Notes: a model not told the origin generated them from the letters alone. Numbered from the stretch's first letter, positions 12,190 to 24,800 are shown. The stretch is DNA of 64,000 nucleotides from Plazaster borealis (GCA_021014325.1 CM037472.1:22677063-22741062); one strand, 5' to 3'. Translations and numbers: made by a program.

Positions 12190-12647
12190 TTTCAAGTACT
12201 TCTCAATGAAAAGTTTTCAAAAACTTTCCATTTTAGTTAAAGTTTTGAATTTAGTTTTGTTGTATGTCTCGGTAAAGCCTGCATTAACTGCAAGCCAGAA
12301 GGATAATGACTGAGCAGGAGGTGTGTCTCTGCTCTCTGTAACGCGCTCTTGAACAAAAAAGCAAGGGAATAATCTACCCACTGCTAGACCTTGGGCTGCT
12401 GATGAGGTATTGATTATTATAATGAGGGGGCAGTTACAGCGAGTTCATGTTATTAAACATGTTGGCATTTTGATAGGCAACAGGGAAGCACTTTTATTGC
12501 ACAGAATACTTTTGAATAGCCCGGTTCATACCCCACGTGAGAGCGAAAGAGAAGCGAATTACTTGACGCAATTAATCAGGTGCGCTCTGTTTTCCAATTG
12601 TGATGCAAGTGTCTTATTCTCAGCAGGGTCTACAATGTGCTGCATAT

Positions 12648-12827
12648 AAAAGTTGGGTACACTGGACCCATTTGAAAGTTGGGCACACCGAACCCATTTG
12701 AAAGTTGGGCACACCAGACCCATTTGAACGTTGGGCACACAAGACTCATTTGAACGTTGGGCACACCAGACCCATTTGAACCTTGGGCATACCAGACCCA
12801 TTTGAACTCTAGGCACACCAGACCCAT
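12648..12827. repeat. 26-bp minisatellite, unit 3
   Basis: About seven copies, nearly identical in order and variants to unit 1, as expected for a recent 10.5 kb duplication. Unit 4 has no minisatellite; its homology decays first. Confidence 0.9.
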
Positions 12828-13161
12828 ATGAAAGAAATTGCAACTTGATAGTTGGATCTAATTGGAAAGAAATTACAATAGAGTTCGCAATCAAACCTAG
12901 TAGTCGTTATTGGTTTTTAGGTGTGCAGGCAAGCGAAGAACATCTCTTGTTATTACCGGTTGTTCTTTTCGCTTTCTTCTGTGGCTAGCTTAAAAGTTAG
13001 CCAATCTTTGGACTTATGCCCACCCACATTTTAGAAACCTCTGAATGAGTAGACAGGCCAGTGAGAATTGGGGATCTAATTATACTGTAGAGTTGTTGAC
13101 ATGAATGTAGGTTTGCAGCTGGGTAGTACTGCTCATTCACCACACGGGCCAATACATTTAT

Positions 13162-13211
13162 AAATGTAGTAGGGTTGGGACGTTTTTAAGCGTCCCAACC
13201 CTACTACATTT
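13162..13211. other. 50-nt hairpin, unit 3
   Basis: Perfect 21-bp stem with an eight-base loop; the best-paired of the three copies. Confidence 0.8.
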
Positions 13212-13612
13212 GCGGTTAACTGTTTAACCGTTAGCAAGCGTTGATATCTCAAGGCAGACATCAATTCGATTGGTCTCGAAACAATCGACCATAATGCCTT
13301 GGGGAAAATTGCTCATAAGTTGACATTGATTGGAAATAAATTGCTACTTAAGACGTTTTTCTTTGATCGGAAATAAATAAAAACGGTGTTTGCCATGAAA
13401 CGGTACTAAGGTCTTCAGTTTTTTTAGTATTCTCCCTTTATATATGCAAACAAGTATAGTACTGGTTTTTCAGCTGCTTTTAACTTCAGAGTTTCAACAA
13501 GTTTTTACATGCAGTGAAAGTCATTGTAAAGATTAGAACTCCATTAGTCGGACAATGTTAATAGTATTAAGAAAATGATGTCATTCGTTTGTTTGCTAAT
13601 TTTTCACTATAG

Positions 13613-13940
13613 ACCATGTGACCTTTGTTTACAATCAGTGTGACCATGTGCATTCTTGGGCCTTTCTGGCAGGCAAGATACTGCACTGGTCATATGGGAA
13701 AGTTTACATTTGGTGTCATAATTTCCACATAAATCCAAGAGTTATAAAAGTAACAGCTGAACAAGTTTTGAGATGTGCCCCCTTTCATCATATCAAAAGT
13801 TGATAAAAGTTAGACAGTGCAATCTCCATAAAATATAAGTTTTTATGTTTTATTCCATTAGTCTGTGTACAAATCGTGCCTGCAGGAAGTCTAGGCTTGG
13901 TGGCTCTTTTGTAAACATGTGATGTCACAGGTCACATCGT
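13613..13940. mobile_element. MITE-like insertion with CTATAG duplication, unit 3
   Basis: Copy of the element at 3082-3408 with the same flanks (ctatag at 13607-13612 and 13941-13946). Confidence 0.75.
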
Positions 13941-13949
13941 CTATAGAAA

Positions 13950-15670
13950 CTGATAATAATAATAATAACTAGACATTAGGTGTTTGTGAACAAACACAAA
14001 GCTGTTCAGTGTTTTTTTTACATGCTCAAAAGGTTTAAAACAGCTGTGCAGATCTTGAGATATGGTCCCACTTCCTGTTGACCCGGAAGTTAAGGTCAAC
14101 ATTGGGTCACGGTAACCCAAGTTCAATCTTCAATGCTCAAAGGGTCTATAACTGAAAAGAAATTGCAAATCGGGTGTGTACTTCTTGAAATTTGGTCCCA
14201 CTTCCGGTTGACCCAGAAGTAAAGGTCATCAAGGGGTCACGGTAACCGAAGTTCAATTTTTAAAGGCATCGTACATGTTTGGAAATTGTCAAAGACCAGT
14301 GTTCTCACTTGGTGTATCCCAACATATGCATAAAATAACAAGCCTGTGAAAATTTGGGCTCAATTGGTCATGGAAGTTGCAAGAAAATGATGAAAGAAAA
14401 GAAAAAAACCAAAAACCCTTGTTGTACAAGCTTGTGTGCTTTTAGATAGAATAATAAGAACTTCTTGCAAGAAGTTTTGATTATTCTAGTGAGAAATTAC
14501 CTCTTTCTCAAAAACTACGTTACTTCAGAGGGAGTCGTTTCTCAAAATGTTTTATACTATCAACAGCTCTCTGTTGGTCGTTACCAAGTCAGTTTTTATG
14601 CTAATATGTATTTTGAATAATTACCAAACGTGTACGATGCCTTCAATACTCAAAGGATCTATAACTGAAAAGAAATTGAACATTGGTTGTGTACTTCTTG
14701 AAATATGGTCCCACTTCCGGTTGACCTGGAACTAAAGGTCAACATGGGGTCACGGTAACCCAAGGCTAATCTCCAATGCCCAAGGAGTCTATAACTGAAA
14801 AAAGTTTGAAAATCAGCTGTGTACTTCTTGAGATATGGTGCTGCAAAGATTAACTAATTAAGGCTTTGAATTACCGTAATTTGACACCTGATGACATCAC
14901 AGTAACAAAAATGTGTTTTTCATTTGATAAGGTACACGACGGTATGTAACTTATCCCAATCCAATGCCTTTGAACGAAAACCCTATTAGAATGTACGTAT
15001 ATCGTCTCTCGGTTAGGATTCCAATATCACGGCAGTCTTTGACGCCTAGCCGTGATTGCGCAATCACGGCACAATTTGCCAGCTAGCCATGGGGTCCGAT
15101 TTGTCACTTCATCGTTAATTATCTGGAATAACTCTTAGTGAAAGCATTTGTGTTTTAAAAAAAGATTTTTTTCTTTTAGGTAACTCAAATTTAACTTAAT
15201 TGAAAAATTATGTTTTTTGGAAGTCGGATTTGTTTTCACTTTCTCCTATGTGTTTTGTACACAGGTGAAAACGCCCAATAAATGACGTCATGATGACGTC
15301 GTTCTACATTTTAGGCCGGCAAACACATCTACAGTATCCCAGAAGTCTAAAACTGAAAAAAGTTTGACGATCGGGGGTATATTTTTTGAGATATAGTGGT
15401 CACAAGATTGGCTAATTAAATTTTCATGTCATTATAACTAGGTAAACTAATTAATTAATTTAAGCTTATTCAATTTTACAACAACTTCATGACCTAAGCT
15501 TCAATATGATATAGGATTTAAGTCTTTCATATTCATTAAAACTTGTGTTAGGAATAAACAAAATCGTGTACAAATGCTATGGGGATTTAGGCAGATAGAA
15601 AGAATAATAAGAAAAACAATAACAATCTTGACGAAAACAAAACCTGTTCAGACAGTAGGTCGGAACAGCT
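13950..15670. mobile_element. Composite repeat with nested foldback element, unit 3
   Basis: Near-identical to the unit 1 copy, with its foldback part at about 14268-14650. Confidence 0.6.
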
Positions 15671-16833
15671 AATAGTAATAAAAACTAGTTCTTATAGCCT
15701 ATTTTACAATTACGTATCAATGCGCTTTACATTAGTGCCCTGGTCATTGGGCCAATACACATTTCTTTAATCTTTCTCAGCTCCCCGGGGAGTATACAGC
15801 CCAGGGCTGCCGTGGCGCTCTGAATGCTTTTTCAAACACAATATCAACCTCTACCCTCACAGGTACCCATTTATACCCCTGGGTGAAGAGAAGCAATTAT
15901 AGTAAAGCATCTTGCTCCAGGACACAAGTGTCACGACCGGGATTCGAACCAACACCCCGATGACTTAACCACCAGAACTTGAATTCGATGCTCTGAACCG
16001 CTCGGCCATGACACCCTAAGAAACTACCCTTAGACTGGACGTTAACTTTAAACAAGTCGCCCTTTGGACTTGACTTTATTTGATAAGTTAAGACATTACC
16101 ATGTCTTGCCTGAGCAAGGATCTTTCCCCATTGCTGCTCAGGCTCGTTGCCTGTGGGTTTTTGAAGATTTTAAAACTATATTTGTAGGCATGGAACAAAA
16201 ACAGCTTGAGCTGTGGCGAGAATGCAAAACAGAATTGTCCTTTTATTTTATATCTGAGTATAATAGAGAATAATGGTTTAGATAGCTGGTCTTCACTGCG
16301 TGGTAATACTTGGATTGGGGCTGGGAGCTGTTAATGGAGGATCAAGCTGAAGATGGGGAACCCTTGCGCTCCTTAGACTTGAACTGCTTGCTCGATTAAT
16401 TGTATGCAAATTTTGACTTGTGCCAAAGTTTGTAGTTTTATTTTAAGTTATAAACCACAAGGAAAACTGACTGGGTAAAAGTTTTAAATGATTTTGGGAT
16501 GAACCAAGAAAAATTGACTAGAGCAGGATTTGAACCAACTACCTCTGGTTTAACGTTCCGGCACTCTGGCGGTCTCCTTATGGCAGCCATAAACAAAGTT
16601 ATTGGCAACTAAAATAAACAATTTAGAAAATGTTTACTTACCTCGTTAAATGTTTGGGTTACTTCTTTAAACAATGAAATCTCGGGAGCTCTCATAATTC
16701 TCTATAATACTTCATTTTATCTGTCAACTTATCCGGGATGTTATACTGTTCATGATAATTGCAAACAATTTGTCACTTCTTGCTGTTTTTTTTTTTTTTA
16801 AATGTTGTTGACCCATCTGATGAGCATTCTCTT

Positions 16834-17541
16834 TTATGCTTTAATTTCAAAGTATGCACAACTATTTACTTGTGCTAAATCTTGCACTTGAGATGCAGTG
16901 GCATTGTTGAGCTTACACATCTGTCCAATCACGTTAAAAGAGTAGCATTTTGGGTCGTAGTGGCAGGCAAAGCAGCATTGGATGGCAGGATTGCTCTCAA
17001 ACTTGATCTCCTTGTAGGTGTGTTTCAGAAGGCACAGCTGTTCTTTGGGTGCAACAGCCACACAACGTGCTGACTTTTGATTTCTCCCAATCTCTCGTTT
17101 ACAAATGAAGCTTCGGGTAACACTACATGAGCTCAGTGACCACTCTCCCTTTTCATTAACTTTTGTGCAGCTTTTGCCTAGAGTAGTTTTGAAATTGTTG
17201 ATACTAGATTTCCAGTGTAAGTACATGGAGTTGTTGCTGACATCAATGATGTGTCCTATAGTTACATTAGGTTCCAACCTTAGACCAAGGAAAATACTTT
17301 TTTCGAGGCTTTGGATCAAATTCTGGATGTGATCATTTTCTTCCTTGGACTCGGGTTGTGCAAGAACACTGTTCACAGATTTACAAAACTTGTTGGCAGC
17401 ATACCAGTCTAGTGGTGGGTTGGTGACAAGCTTGTAACAGTATTGACCATTTTGCTTCCAGCCATGTGCACAGTTACAGGAGTATATACTTGGCGTGTTG
17501 ACCAGCAGCAAAACTAAACAAACGTACACTCGCCACATCAT
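16834..17541 (-). CDS. Secreted CTLD-PAN lectin-like protein, unit 4 (intact)
   Basis: Open frame of 235 codons from the first ATG at 17541; an in-frame TTG two codons upstream is not a credible eukaryotic start. Residues 1-21 (MMWRVYVCLVLLLV...SIYS) form a signal peptide, so the product should be secreted. Residues 22-150 are a long-form C-type lectin-like domain: C24/C35 N-terminal pair, GWK, C53-C147 and C125-C139 pairs, and IFLGL in place of WIGL. The canonical Ca-site EPN/QPD and WND motifs are not in their usual places (GEWSLSSC precedes the last cysteines), so Ca-dependent sugar binding is doubtful. Residues ~160-230 are PAN/apple-like (CCFACHYDPKCYSFN, C209, LNN). N-glycosylation sequons include NVT and NNS. 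No intron is evident. A role in immunity or adhesion is inference from the families only. No TATA box was recognised. Confidence 0.85.
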   Translation of the reverse strand: MMWRVYVCLVLLLVNTPSIYSCNCAHGWKQNGQYCYKLVTNPPLDWYAANKFCKSVNSVLAQPESKEENDHIQNLIQSLEKSIFLGLRLEPNVTIGHIIDVSNNSMYLHWKSSINNFKTTLGKSCTKVNEKGEWSLSSCSVTRSFICKREIGRNQKSARCVAVAPKEQLCLLKHTYKEIKFESNPAIQCCFACHYDPKCYSFNVIGQMCKLNNATASQVQDLAQVNSCAYFEIKA

Positions 17542-17785
17542 TTTCAAGTACTTCTCAATGAAAAGTTTTCAAAAACTTTCCATTTTAGTTAAAGTTTTGA
17601 ATTTAGTTTTGTTGTATGTCTCGGTAAAGCCTGCATTAACTGCAAGCCAGAAGGATAATGACTGAGCAGGAGGTGTGTCTCTGCTCTCTGTAACGCGCTC
17701 TTGAACAAAAAAGCAAGGGAATAATCTACCCACTGCTAGACCTTGGGCTGCTGATGAGGTATTGATTATTATAATGAGGGGGCAG

Positions 17786-18243
17786 TTGCAGTGACCTCAA
17801 GTTAATAAACAAGGTGACTTTTATAGGCAACAGGGAAGCACTTTTATAGCACACAAGACCTTTATGTAGCCCAGTTCATACCTCAAGCAAAAGCGACTGA
17901 GAAGCAAATTACGTGACGCAAATAATTAGGTATGCGCTGTTTTCCAATTGTGATGTCAGTGTCTTATACTCAGCAGGATTTACAAGGTGCTGCGGCGGGC
18001 TTAGCAGACACCCTCTCTTAGCGTATGTGTAACTGGGTGGTTCTACGTGCAGTACACAAAACACAGGACCTACGGCTTTAAGTCGCAACCAAAGGACGAA
18101 GCAAAAAACGTTTAAGTGTCTTTCTAAAAGGACACATGTGTCAAGACCGGGACTCGAACCCACACTCTGCTGATCAGAAACACCAGAGCTTGAGTCCAGT
18201 GACCGCTTGACCAGTGTGCTTGACCACTCGGCCACGACACGCC
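17786..18243 (-). repeat. Diverged array edge and SINE
   Basis: From 17,786 similarity to the other units falls sharply though it can still be traced to about 17,995. The same stretch is the tail of a Leu/Ser-like SINE whose head (ggcgtgtcgtggccgagtgg on the minus strand) ends near 18,243. This marks the limit of recent homogenisation of the array. Confidence 0.65.
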
Positions 18244-18825
18244 TTCACACATGTAATTTTGCTTATCAGAAAACTCTATAAGCAATATTTTCTGCCCACA
18301 GCCCACGTATAGCACTGCTTTCCATAGAAATCTGCTGTTATTGCCCCTAGAATTATTACAGAATTTGTGCTTGAAAGATGCCAATTCCGGTTTGTGGCCT
18401 GTTTGACCCTGACATTTAGAGTACATTTTTAAATAATTATAGATTCAAGAAAGTAATAAGCCTTCATAACAAAAAAATCTGCCAAAGATAAGTGATAGTT
18501 AATTGGAAAATAAATTTGAATTATTGTCAGGACCTGACATTATTAAAAGTCAATCAGCCATAATGTAGCAACAATTTATCATTTTATCTGATTTGTGTGC
18601 ATTGTCCATTGCGTATGCGAAAGTTTTTGTATGTCTTTCATTTTGAAACAACATCATATGTAAAAAAAAAAATATTTCAGCCCAAAATGCCGTAATATAA
18701 GCACAGAACTGTAATATGAAGTGCCATGAAAATAGACTGTAAGCTTGCAAGATCAAAATGAGGTACATTTGCATCATGTTGGTAAAAATGTTGATTTATA
18801 TTTCTGTTTTGGTTATTTGTTGTAG
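18244..18825. other. Unique sequence before first CEBPZ exon
   Basis: AT-rich sequence with no recognised gene or repeat. It ends in a splice acceptor (ggttatttgttgtag). No N-terminal CEBPZ coding sequence was found here. Confidence 0.5.
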
Positions 18826-21800
18826 ATATTATGCTGTTTGTTTTCTGAATCAGCTGATCTTAAGCCATGATGAGCCAGATTTAGCCACCAAGCTGATCAT
18901 CGTGTACTTTTCCTTCTTCAAGGTAAGTGGGGAAAATCTTATTATTATTGGTTTATTAAAAATCAAACATTGCAGCCCCAGGGGCTAAATTGTGTTCAAG
19001 GTACAGGAAAATACATCACATATTTAAAAAAAACGTCACATATTAAAAATTGCAAGAAAAAACAAGTAACTTTACAAGGCTAAAAGATTAAATTAGGGAT
19101 TACAAATAAATATATATATATAAAAAGATAATACAAAATATACACTAGCAAGAAACAAACATAAAAAAAGCCAATTCGGACACGGCATAACACCTGAAAT
19201 TTTAACAATTTCTAATTTGCTGCCTGTTTTTTTAAAGTTTTTGTTTGGCCGTCTGTTTTTTCTGTGCACGAGTTTTGATGCTGTGGCCAGTTGTTCTTGT
19301 CAACGTATCTTCATTCTTTCTTGTTTTTACATGAATTGTTATTACCTTTAAGTGTGAAATTATTGTAACTCGGCCTTTGTGCTGCGATAAACTTTTCAAA
19401 ATAAAACCTTTTTTATATGTCTGCATCTGCTGAAGTACTGCTCAACACTGCTTGTTATTTGGTTTTACCCGTCACCGATGTGTGTAAAGCACTGTATACT
19501 CAGTACTTTCCCGAGTCCTGTAAAAAAAATCACAGGCATATTACTCGGGCGGGATTCGAACCCATGACCTTTGCCATTCTAGAGCAGATGTCTTACCAAC
19601 TAAACTCACAGGACTCGGGAAAGTACTGAGTATACAGTGCTTTACACACATCGGTGTACGGGTAAAACCAAATATAATATTATTTATCCCCGATGCAAAT
19701 TTAACATCTATTAAACTCCTTGTTGTTTTTCCGAGTTGCAGTAAACTGAGCAGAGTTATGAGTGCACATGAATTCTTTGCACAACACACGGGACCTTTGG
19801 CTATATGTCCAATCCAAAGGACAAAATCATGAAGCAATTAAGGCTAAGCTTGCTTCAGGACACAAGTGTCAATTTTTTTCTTAAACAATTATGGTTAGGT
19901 GTCTTGCTTAAGGACACAAGTGCTTATGGACCACCCACACTCTGCTGATCAGAAACACCAGAGCTTGAGTGCAGTGCGCTAGGACGCTCGGCCATGACAC
20001 GCCTATCTATCCATCTATCTATCTATTTTGCTTCAATCCCAGCCAAAATGCTTGGGCCACCTGACAATAAACAAACCCTCCCCCATCCCCCTCTCCCCAG
20101 CTCAATGTTCTTATAAGTTTATATTTGTTTGTTTAGGATTCTTTTCCCATTTTAGGATTGGATTAATAGGCTTTCTAGTCACAGTGGTTAAGTTCACTTT
20201 TATTAATCCTGGCCATTTAAGAATAGGTTTTTCTTGTGTGTGATTCAAATAGTTCTTGCCTATCTGTTACTGTTGCATAACATCATTAATAAGGAATCGG
20301 TAATAAATATAAGTTTCTTGTACTGTTGCTTGTCTGTTGAAATCTTGGCCGAATTTTTAATAATCAGCATAATAATAATCGTTATTGTAAATACCCCAGC
20401 TGGAGCGCACCCCAGCTGGAGCGCAGACTGTGCAATGAGAACCAACATTGAGTGGGGGAGGTGTGGGGGGGGGGGGCAATGAGTTATGACCAGGATTGTA
20501 GCTATCTCACTTGTAAAAGAAGATGATACCTCAAACTATTTTTAAACCAAAGGCTAAACTGTTGCATAATTACAGTAACTTGCAAAAGGGGGAAAATGTT
20601 TCATATTCATATTAAATTAGTTTATCCAAATTGTTATTCTTTGGTTCAATTGCCTTTTATTTTGTTATCTTTCCCTTTTTTTTTTACTAGTACCTTTTAA
20701 TTCTTGAAGGAATAATTGATTTGGCACCAAACTGCTCATAAAATTATGATAATATTTGGCATTAATAAAGGTTTAATTCAGGCTTGCAACTTTTCAGCCG
20801 ATCAGCCGATTTCTTCTTTTTGAAATATTTGTCGTACCAATGAAAGTTGAAAAAACACAGTCTAAAGGAGTTTATCGCTCATGAGCATTTTATTCATGCA
20901 TTGTATAACACATGCAAATGTGTAATCGGTTTTTCACTATTTTCTCGTGACCCATATGGCCAATCGATCTCAAACTTCTACAGGTTTGTCAGTTTGTGTA
21001 TATGGTGGATTATATAAAGTGCTTACACTGTTTTGTTAGCAAAAACCAATTCTGTAATGTTCCTTTAAGTGAAAATTTCAACTTATCTGTGTTTTGGGAC
21101 CGTGGTTTGATCACCAATAGACCCCTTGCATATGAAGTCACACGCTCAAAAAGCGCCCTCGCTGAGGCCAAAAAGCGCCCTCACTGAGGCCAAAGGAGGC
21201 AAATCATTGGACGATAGCTGTTCTTTGTGCGTACAAATGTGCGCGTGACCTCAGCGTCCCTGTAGCGTTTTACGTTATGCAAGAAAAAAAACCTGAATAT
21301 GGTACATGACTTTGTTTGTTTGAATTGTTCACAGGCTTGCATGAAGAAGAAGGACAGCGATCAAAAGATGTTGAGTGCTGTACTAACGGGAGTCAACAGA
21401 GCCTATCCTTACTCCAACGGTAACTCAGTTTCCATGCATTTTACTCTAAAATGAGGGGCTCCAAGGTCAAATTCAGTTTTGTGATCCGCTCATTTTCCAG
21501 TAGATAGAGTCCTTATGAAAATAAGGAAAAAGTTACAAGTCTCTAACCTCGCGTTAAAATGGTGTGTTTGTTACCCTTCAAGTAACATACCTTTGTCAAA
21601 ATCCAAAAACGTTGGATGTCGTCACGTTTCAAAAATTATGGTCTGGGTTCATTTTTGTACAGAGAATTTTCAGCTCCTTCCTGAACTCTTATGATATTCA
21701 ATAATTAAAACAGCATTGAATTTGGCCCAAAAATTCCTCTTTGAAATGTACAGACCCATTTGTTTTTGCTGTTCGATGATGTCATGTTTTAAATTTCTAA

Positions 21801-24800
21801 ATTTCTAAAAAAGTATCAAATAAAATCATATCAATGACGGTCTTGCCTTTGATTTGTTCTGTGCTTTAATCTTTGCGCCTGTTCTTGTAACAATCGTTAG
21901 GTTTTTTTGTTTTGCAATACTACTTGTATTTAAATAGAACTCTTTGTCTGTACACTTTGAGTAATTTAAAATATTATTTTAAGTATTTTTATTGCCTAGG
22001 TTTTATAGTTTTTATTGTGAGGCGCTGTTTCATTATTTTTATTATTATTAAAACAATTTCTAGTCCAGTAAAAGTTTTGATCTGCAAGTGGCTTTGCTGT
22101 TTGTAGTGATACTACTAAGTACACCATTTCATTTGGTTCTTATTTTTTCATACATTCTTTAGCTGGGGATGACCGAGTGGACGAGCAGACGGATGCGTTA
22201 TTTAAAGTGGTTCATATTTCAGCCTTCAATACAGCCATTCAGGCTCTACTGCTTCTCAAACAAGTTTTGGACTCTAGGTAAAGTAACCTTGCTTTGTGGG
22301 CTGTTAGCAGTAACAGGAGAAAGAAGATGTTATATTTTCAAAACCAAGTGATGGATATTCGTCACTTCCAAACTCTCTTAGCAGATAACAAATGATCTAT
22401 TAAAGGTATCGTACACGTTTGGGCCGGTAAGGACTCAAAACAAATATTAGCATAAAAGCTTACTTGGTAACAAGCAACGGAGAGCTGTTGATAATATAAA
22501 ACATTGTAGGAAACGACTCCCTCTGAAGTAACGTAGTTTTTGAGAAAGAGGTAATTTCTCACTAAAATAATAAAAACTTCTTGCAGGAAGTTTTTATTCC
22601 TATCTGAAAGCACACAACTTTGTACAACAAGGGTGTTTTTTCTTTCATCATTTTCTTGCAACTTTGATGACCAATTGAGCCCAAATTTTCACAGGCTTGT
22701 TATTTTATGCATATGTTGGGATACACCAAGTGAGAATACTGGTCTTTGACAATTTCCAAACGTGTTCAGTGCCTTTAAACAGCTCATATAAGTCCCTAAT
22801 TGGTATACTTCCCGAGCTGTGCAAGTGTGTGTTAATCAGTAAACCCGGCAACAATAGACTGTGCAAGTCTCGAGCATATTTGAACTTCCGGGACCATTGT
22901 TGTCCCAAGCATATATGGAGTTTTATGTGTGTATGTGGGTGGGATTTTGTTTGGAATGCAATACTAAGTGATAAACAATATGAAAGTAAAATCAATTCAA
23001 CAAAATAATGAAGAACAAATGGGAATAAGACTTGACCTCCCTTTCCGGTTACTTGTAATTTTTTTTAGAATGCTGCCCAACTGACGGGCATGTTGTCAAT
23101 AACCTATGTGATAGACGCACACATTCAGGTGTGATTGGCAAATGGGGTTTCTAACAATAAGCATCCTTGTCCCAAGTGTGAATTTTGTTTTAATGTTAAT
23201 TTGAACAAATTATTTGTATTATACAAACAATTTATTTATAAAAACTTGCTATTGGTATTTTTATTTTCAAGAATTTTGTATAAATATAAAAAAATAAAAA
23301 AATAAATGATTTCATAGAAAAATTAGTCTTCGTTCGTTTTTTTTTCTTTCTCGTTTTCGATATGCGCAAGACTTTCAAAGTTTATGTACATGTACGTGTA
23401 CAAGGTCTTGATTTTTGTTTGTATGACTCGAGAAAATAATAACAGGCATTTGATTTCTCAGGTTTTTTTTCCTGATTCCAGGATTTTTCGCAAAATCTCT
23501 TAGAACCTTCATTTTTTCTTGAAAGAAGTAAAGCAGTCACCAAAGGGAGAAATATAGAGTCCATGTTGTGTATAACTCTGTAGTTTTGTATTTCTGGTGA
23601 TGCACAGAGTCTTTAAACCTCCTGAATTGTAATGTCTGTAAGGTTCCGAGTCAAGAATAAAGGGGAACCCAGGCCCCGCAATCCATTTTCAGGAATTTTT
23701 ACTTTCTTCAAATCTCATCTCTGTAGTAATAGTAATAGTAACAAAACAAAAACATTTCAGACAATTGGATCACCAAAATGTTGAGTTGCATCCATTTTAT
23801 TTCCCTTGACAGGAATTCCATCACTGACCGTTTCTACTCGGCGCTGTACAGTAAAATTCTTGACCGCAGTGTTGAACACTCAACAAGGCAGGCCATGTTC
23901 CTTAATCTCATCTACCAGTCACTCAAGGCGGATAACTCAATAGGCAGAGTCAAGGTACCAGACATGTCACATTGCTTCCTTTAAATTCAACACCTTCTCG
24001 TGGTTACTGTTGGGATTTGCTTTTCTAGGATTGACCAAATATCTTGTGGTGTGGGAAAAATCTCTGACCAAAATTTCTAGTGTGGCTATTACAGACCTTT
24101 CTGTTGTTGATAAACAAATCGCCCTGGTTGGCATGAACGGCCGAATGGCCCATCCTATGATTGGTTGCTTTGTTTCCAACAAATTCAAAATTATTTTTGA
24201 ATATTTGTGTAACATTGTTACAAACTTTGGTTATTTTGCTTTGAATTCATGGCTTTCCATAGTTTTTCAATCTTGGTGGGCAAAAAAATCGGGCTGTGAC
24301 GTTGCAAGAGAAAGGTCTATTGCTGACTGGTGAACATTGCCCTTACCAACCAGCAGCTCTGGTTGTGGCTGTGGCTGGATCACTGCGTCAATTGAAGCTT
24401 AGTCTGCCCTTGTCAATATCTGCAGCCGCAGCCGCAATTCAGACACAGCATATGTTGAATTAGCTTCCAGTGGTTGAAGTGCTTTAACCCTTTCATGCAC
24501 CATTTATTTTAGTGATAAATTGATCATATGGACATATAATTGTTTACAATTTTTTTTGCAAATGTCGAACCACCGACCCTCAAAAAAACAAAAACAAAAA
24601 ACCCCAAAACACAAAAAAAACACCCTCAAAAACAGCTCGCAATAGCACCCACAAGAGTCCTCTTTCCAATTCTGAAAACTGTGTGGCCGTGCGATCTTTA
24701 TTTTTTTGTTTTACAACTATTTTTCTGAAGGGACTTAAACTGGTCACTAGCGACCGGTCGGCGCATGAAAGAGTTACATACACCCAAATGCTCACTTGAC

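Larger units (their letters stand above)
1..17785. repeat. Tandem array of ~5.3 kb lectin-gene units (four copies)
   Basis: The phrase agagaagcaattatagtaaa recurs at 1, 5352, 10560 and 15887, giving unit lengths of 5351, 5208 and 5327 bp. Units 1 and 3 resemble each other far more than they resemble 2 and 4, and vice versa, so the higher-order period is about 10.5 kb. Each unit runs: SINE remnant with tRNA-like head, second SINE, minus-strand lectin gene, (in units 1-3) 26-bp minisatellite, 50-nt hairpin, then a long repeat containing a foldback element. High identity stops near 17,786 in unit 4. The left edge is cut by the window start, so more copies may lie upstream. A collapsed or expanded assembly cannot be excluded from sequence alone. 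Confidence 0.95.

Noticed and set aside
16834..17547. Lectin start at 17,547
   Set aside because: That codon is TTG; the first ATG at 17,541 begins the signal peptide.
22362..22995. Overlapping ~100-codon ORFs on both strands
   Set aside because: They lie in the foldback MITE and the agactg-type repeat; the same frames recur in other copies with stops.
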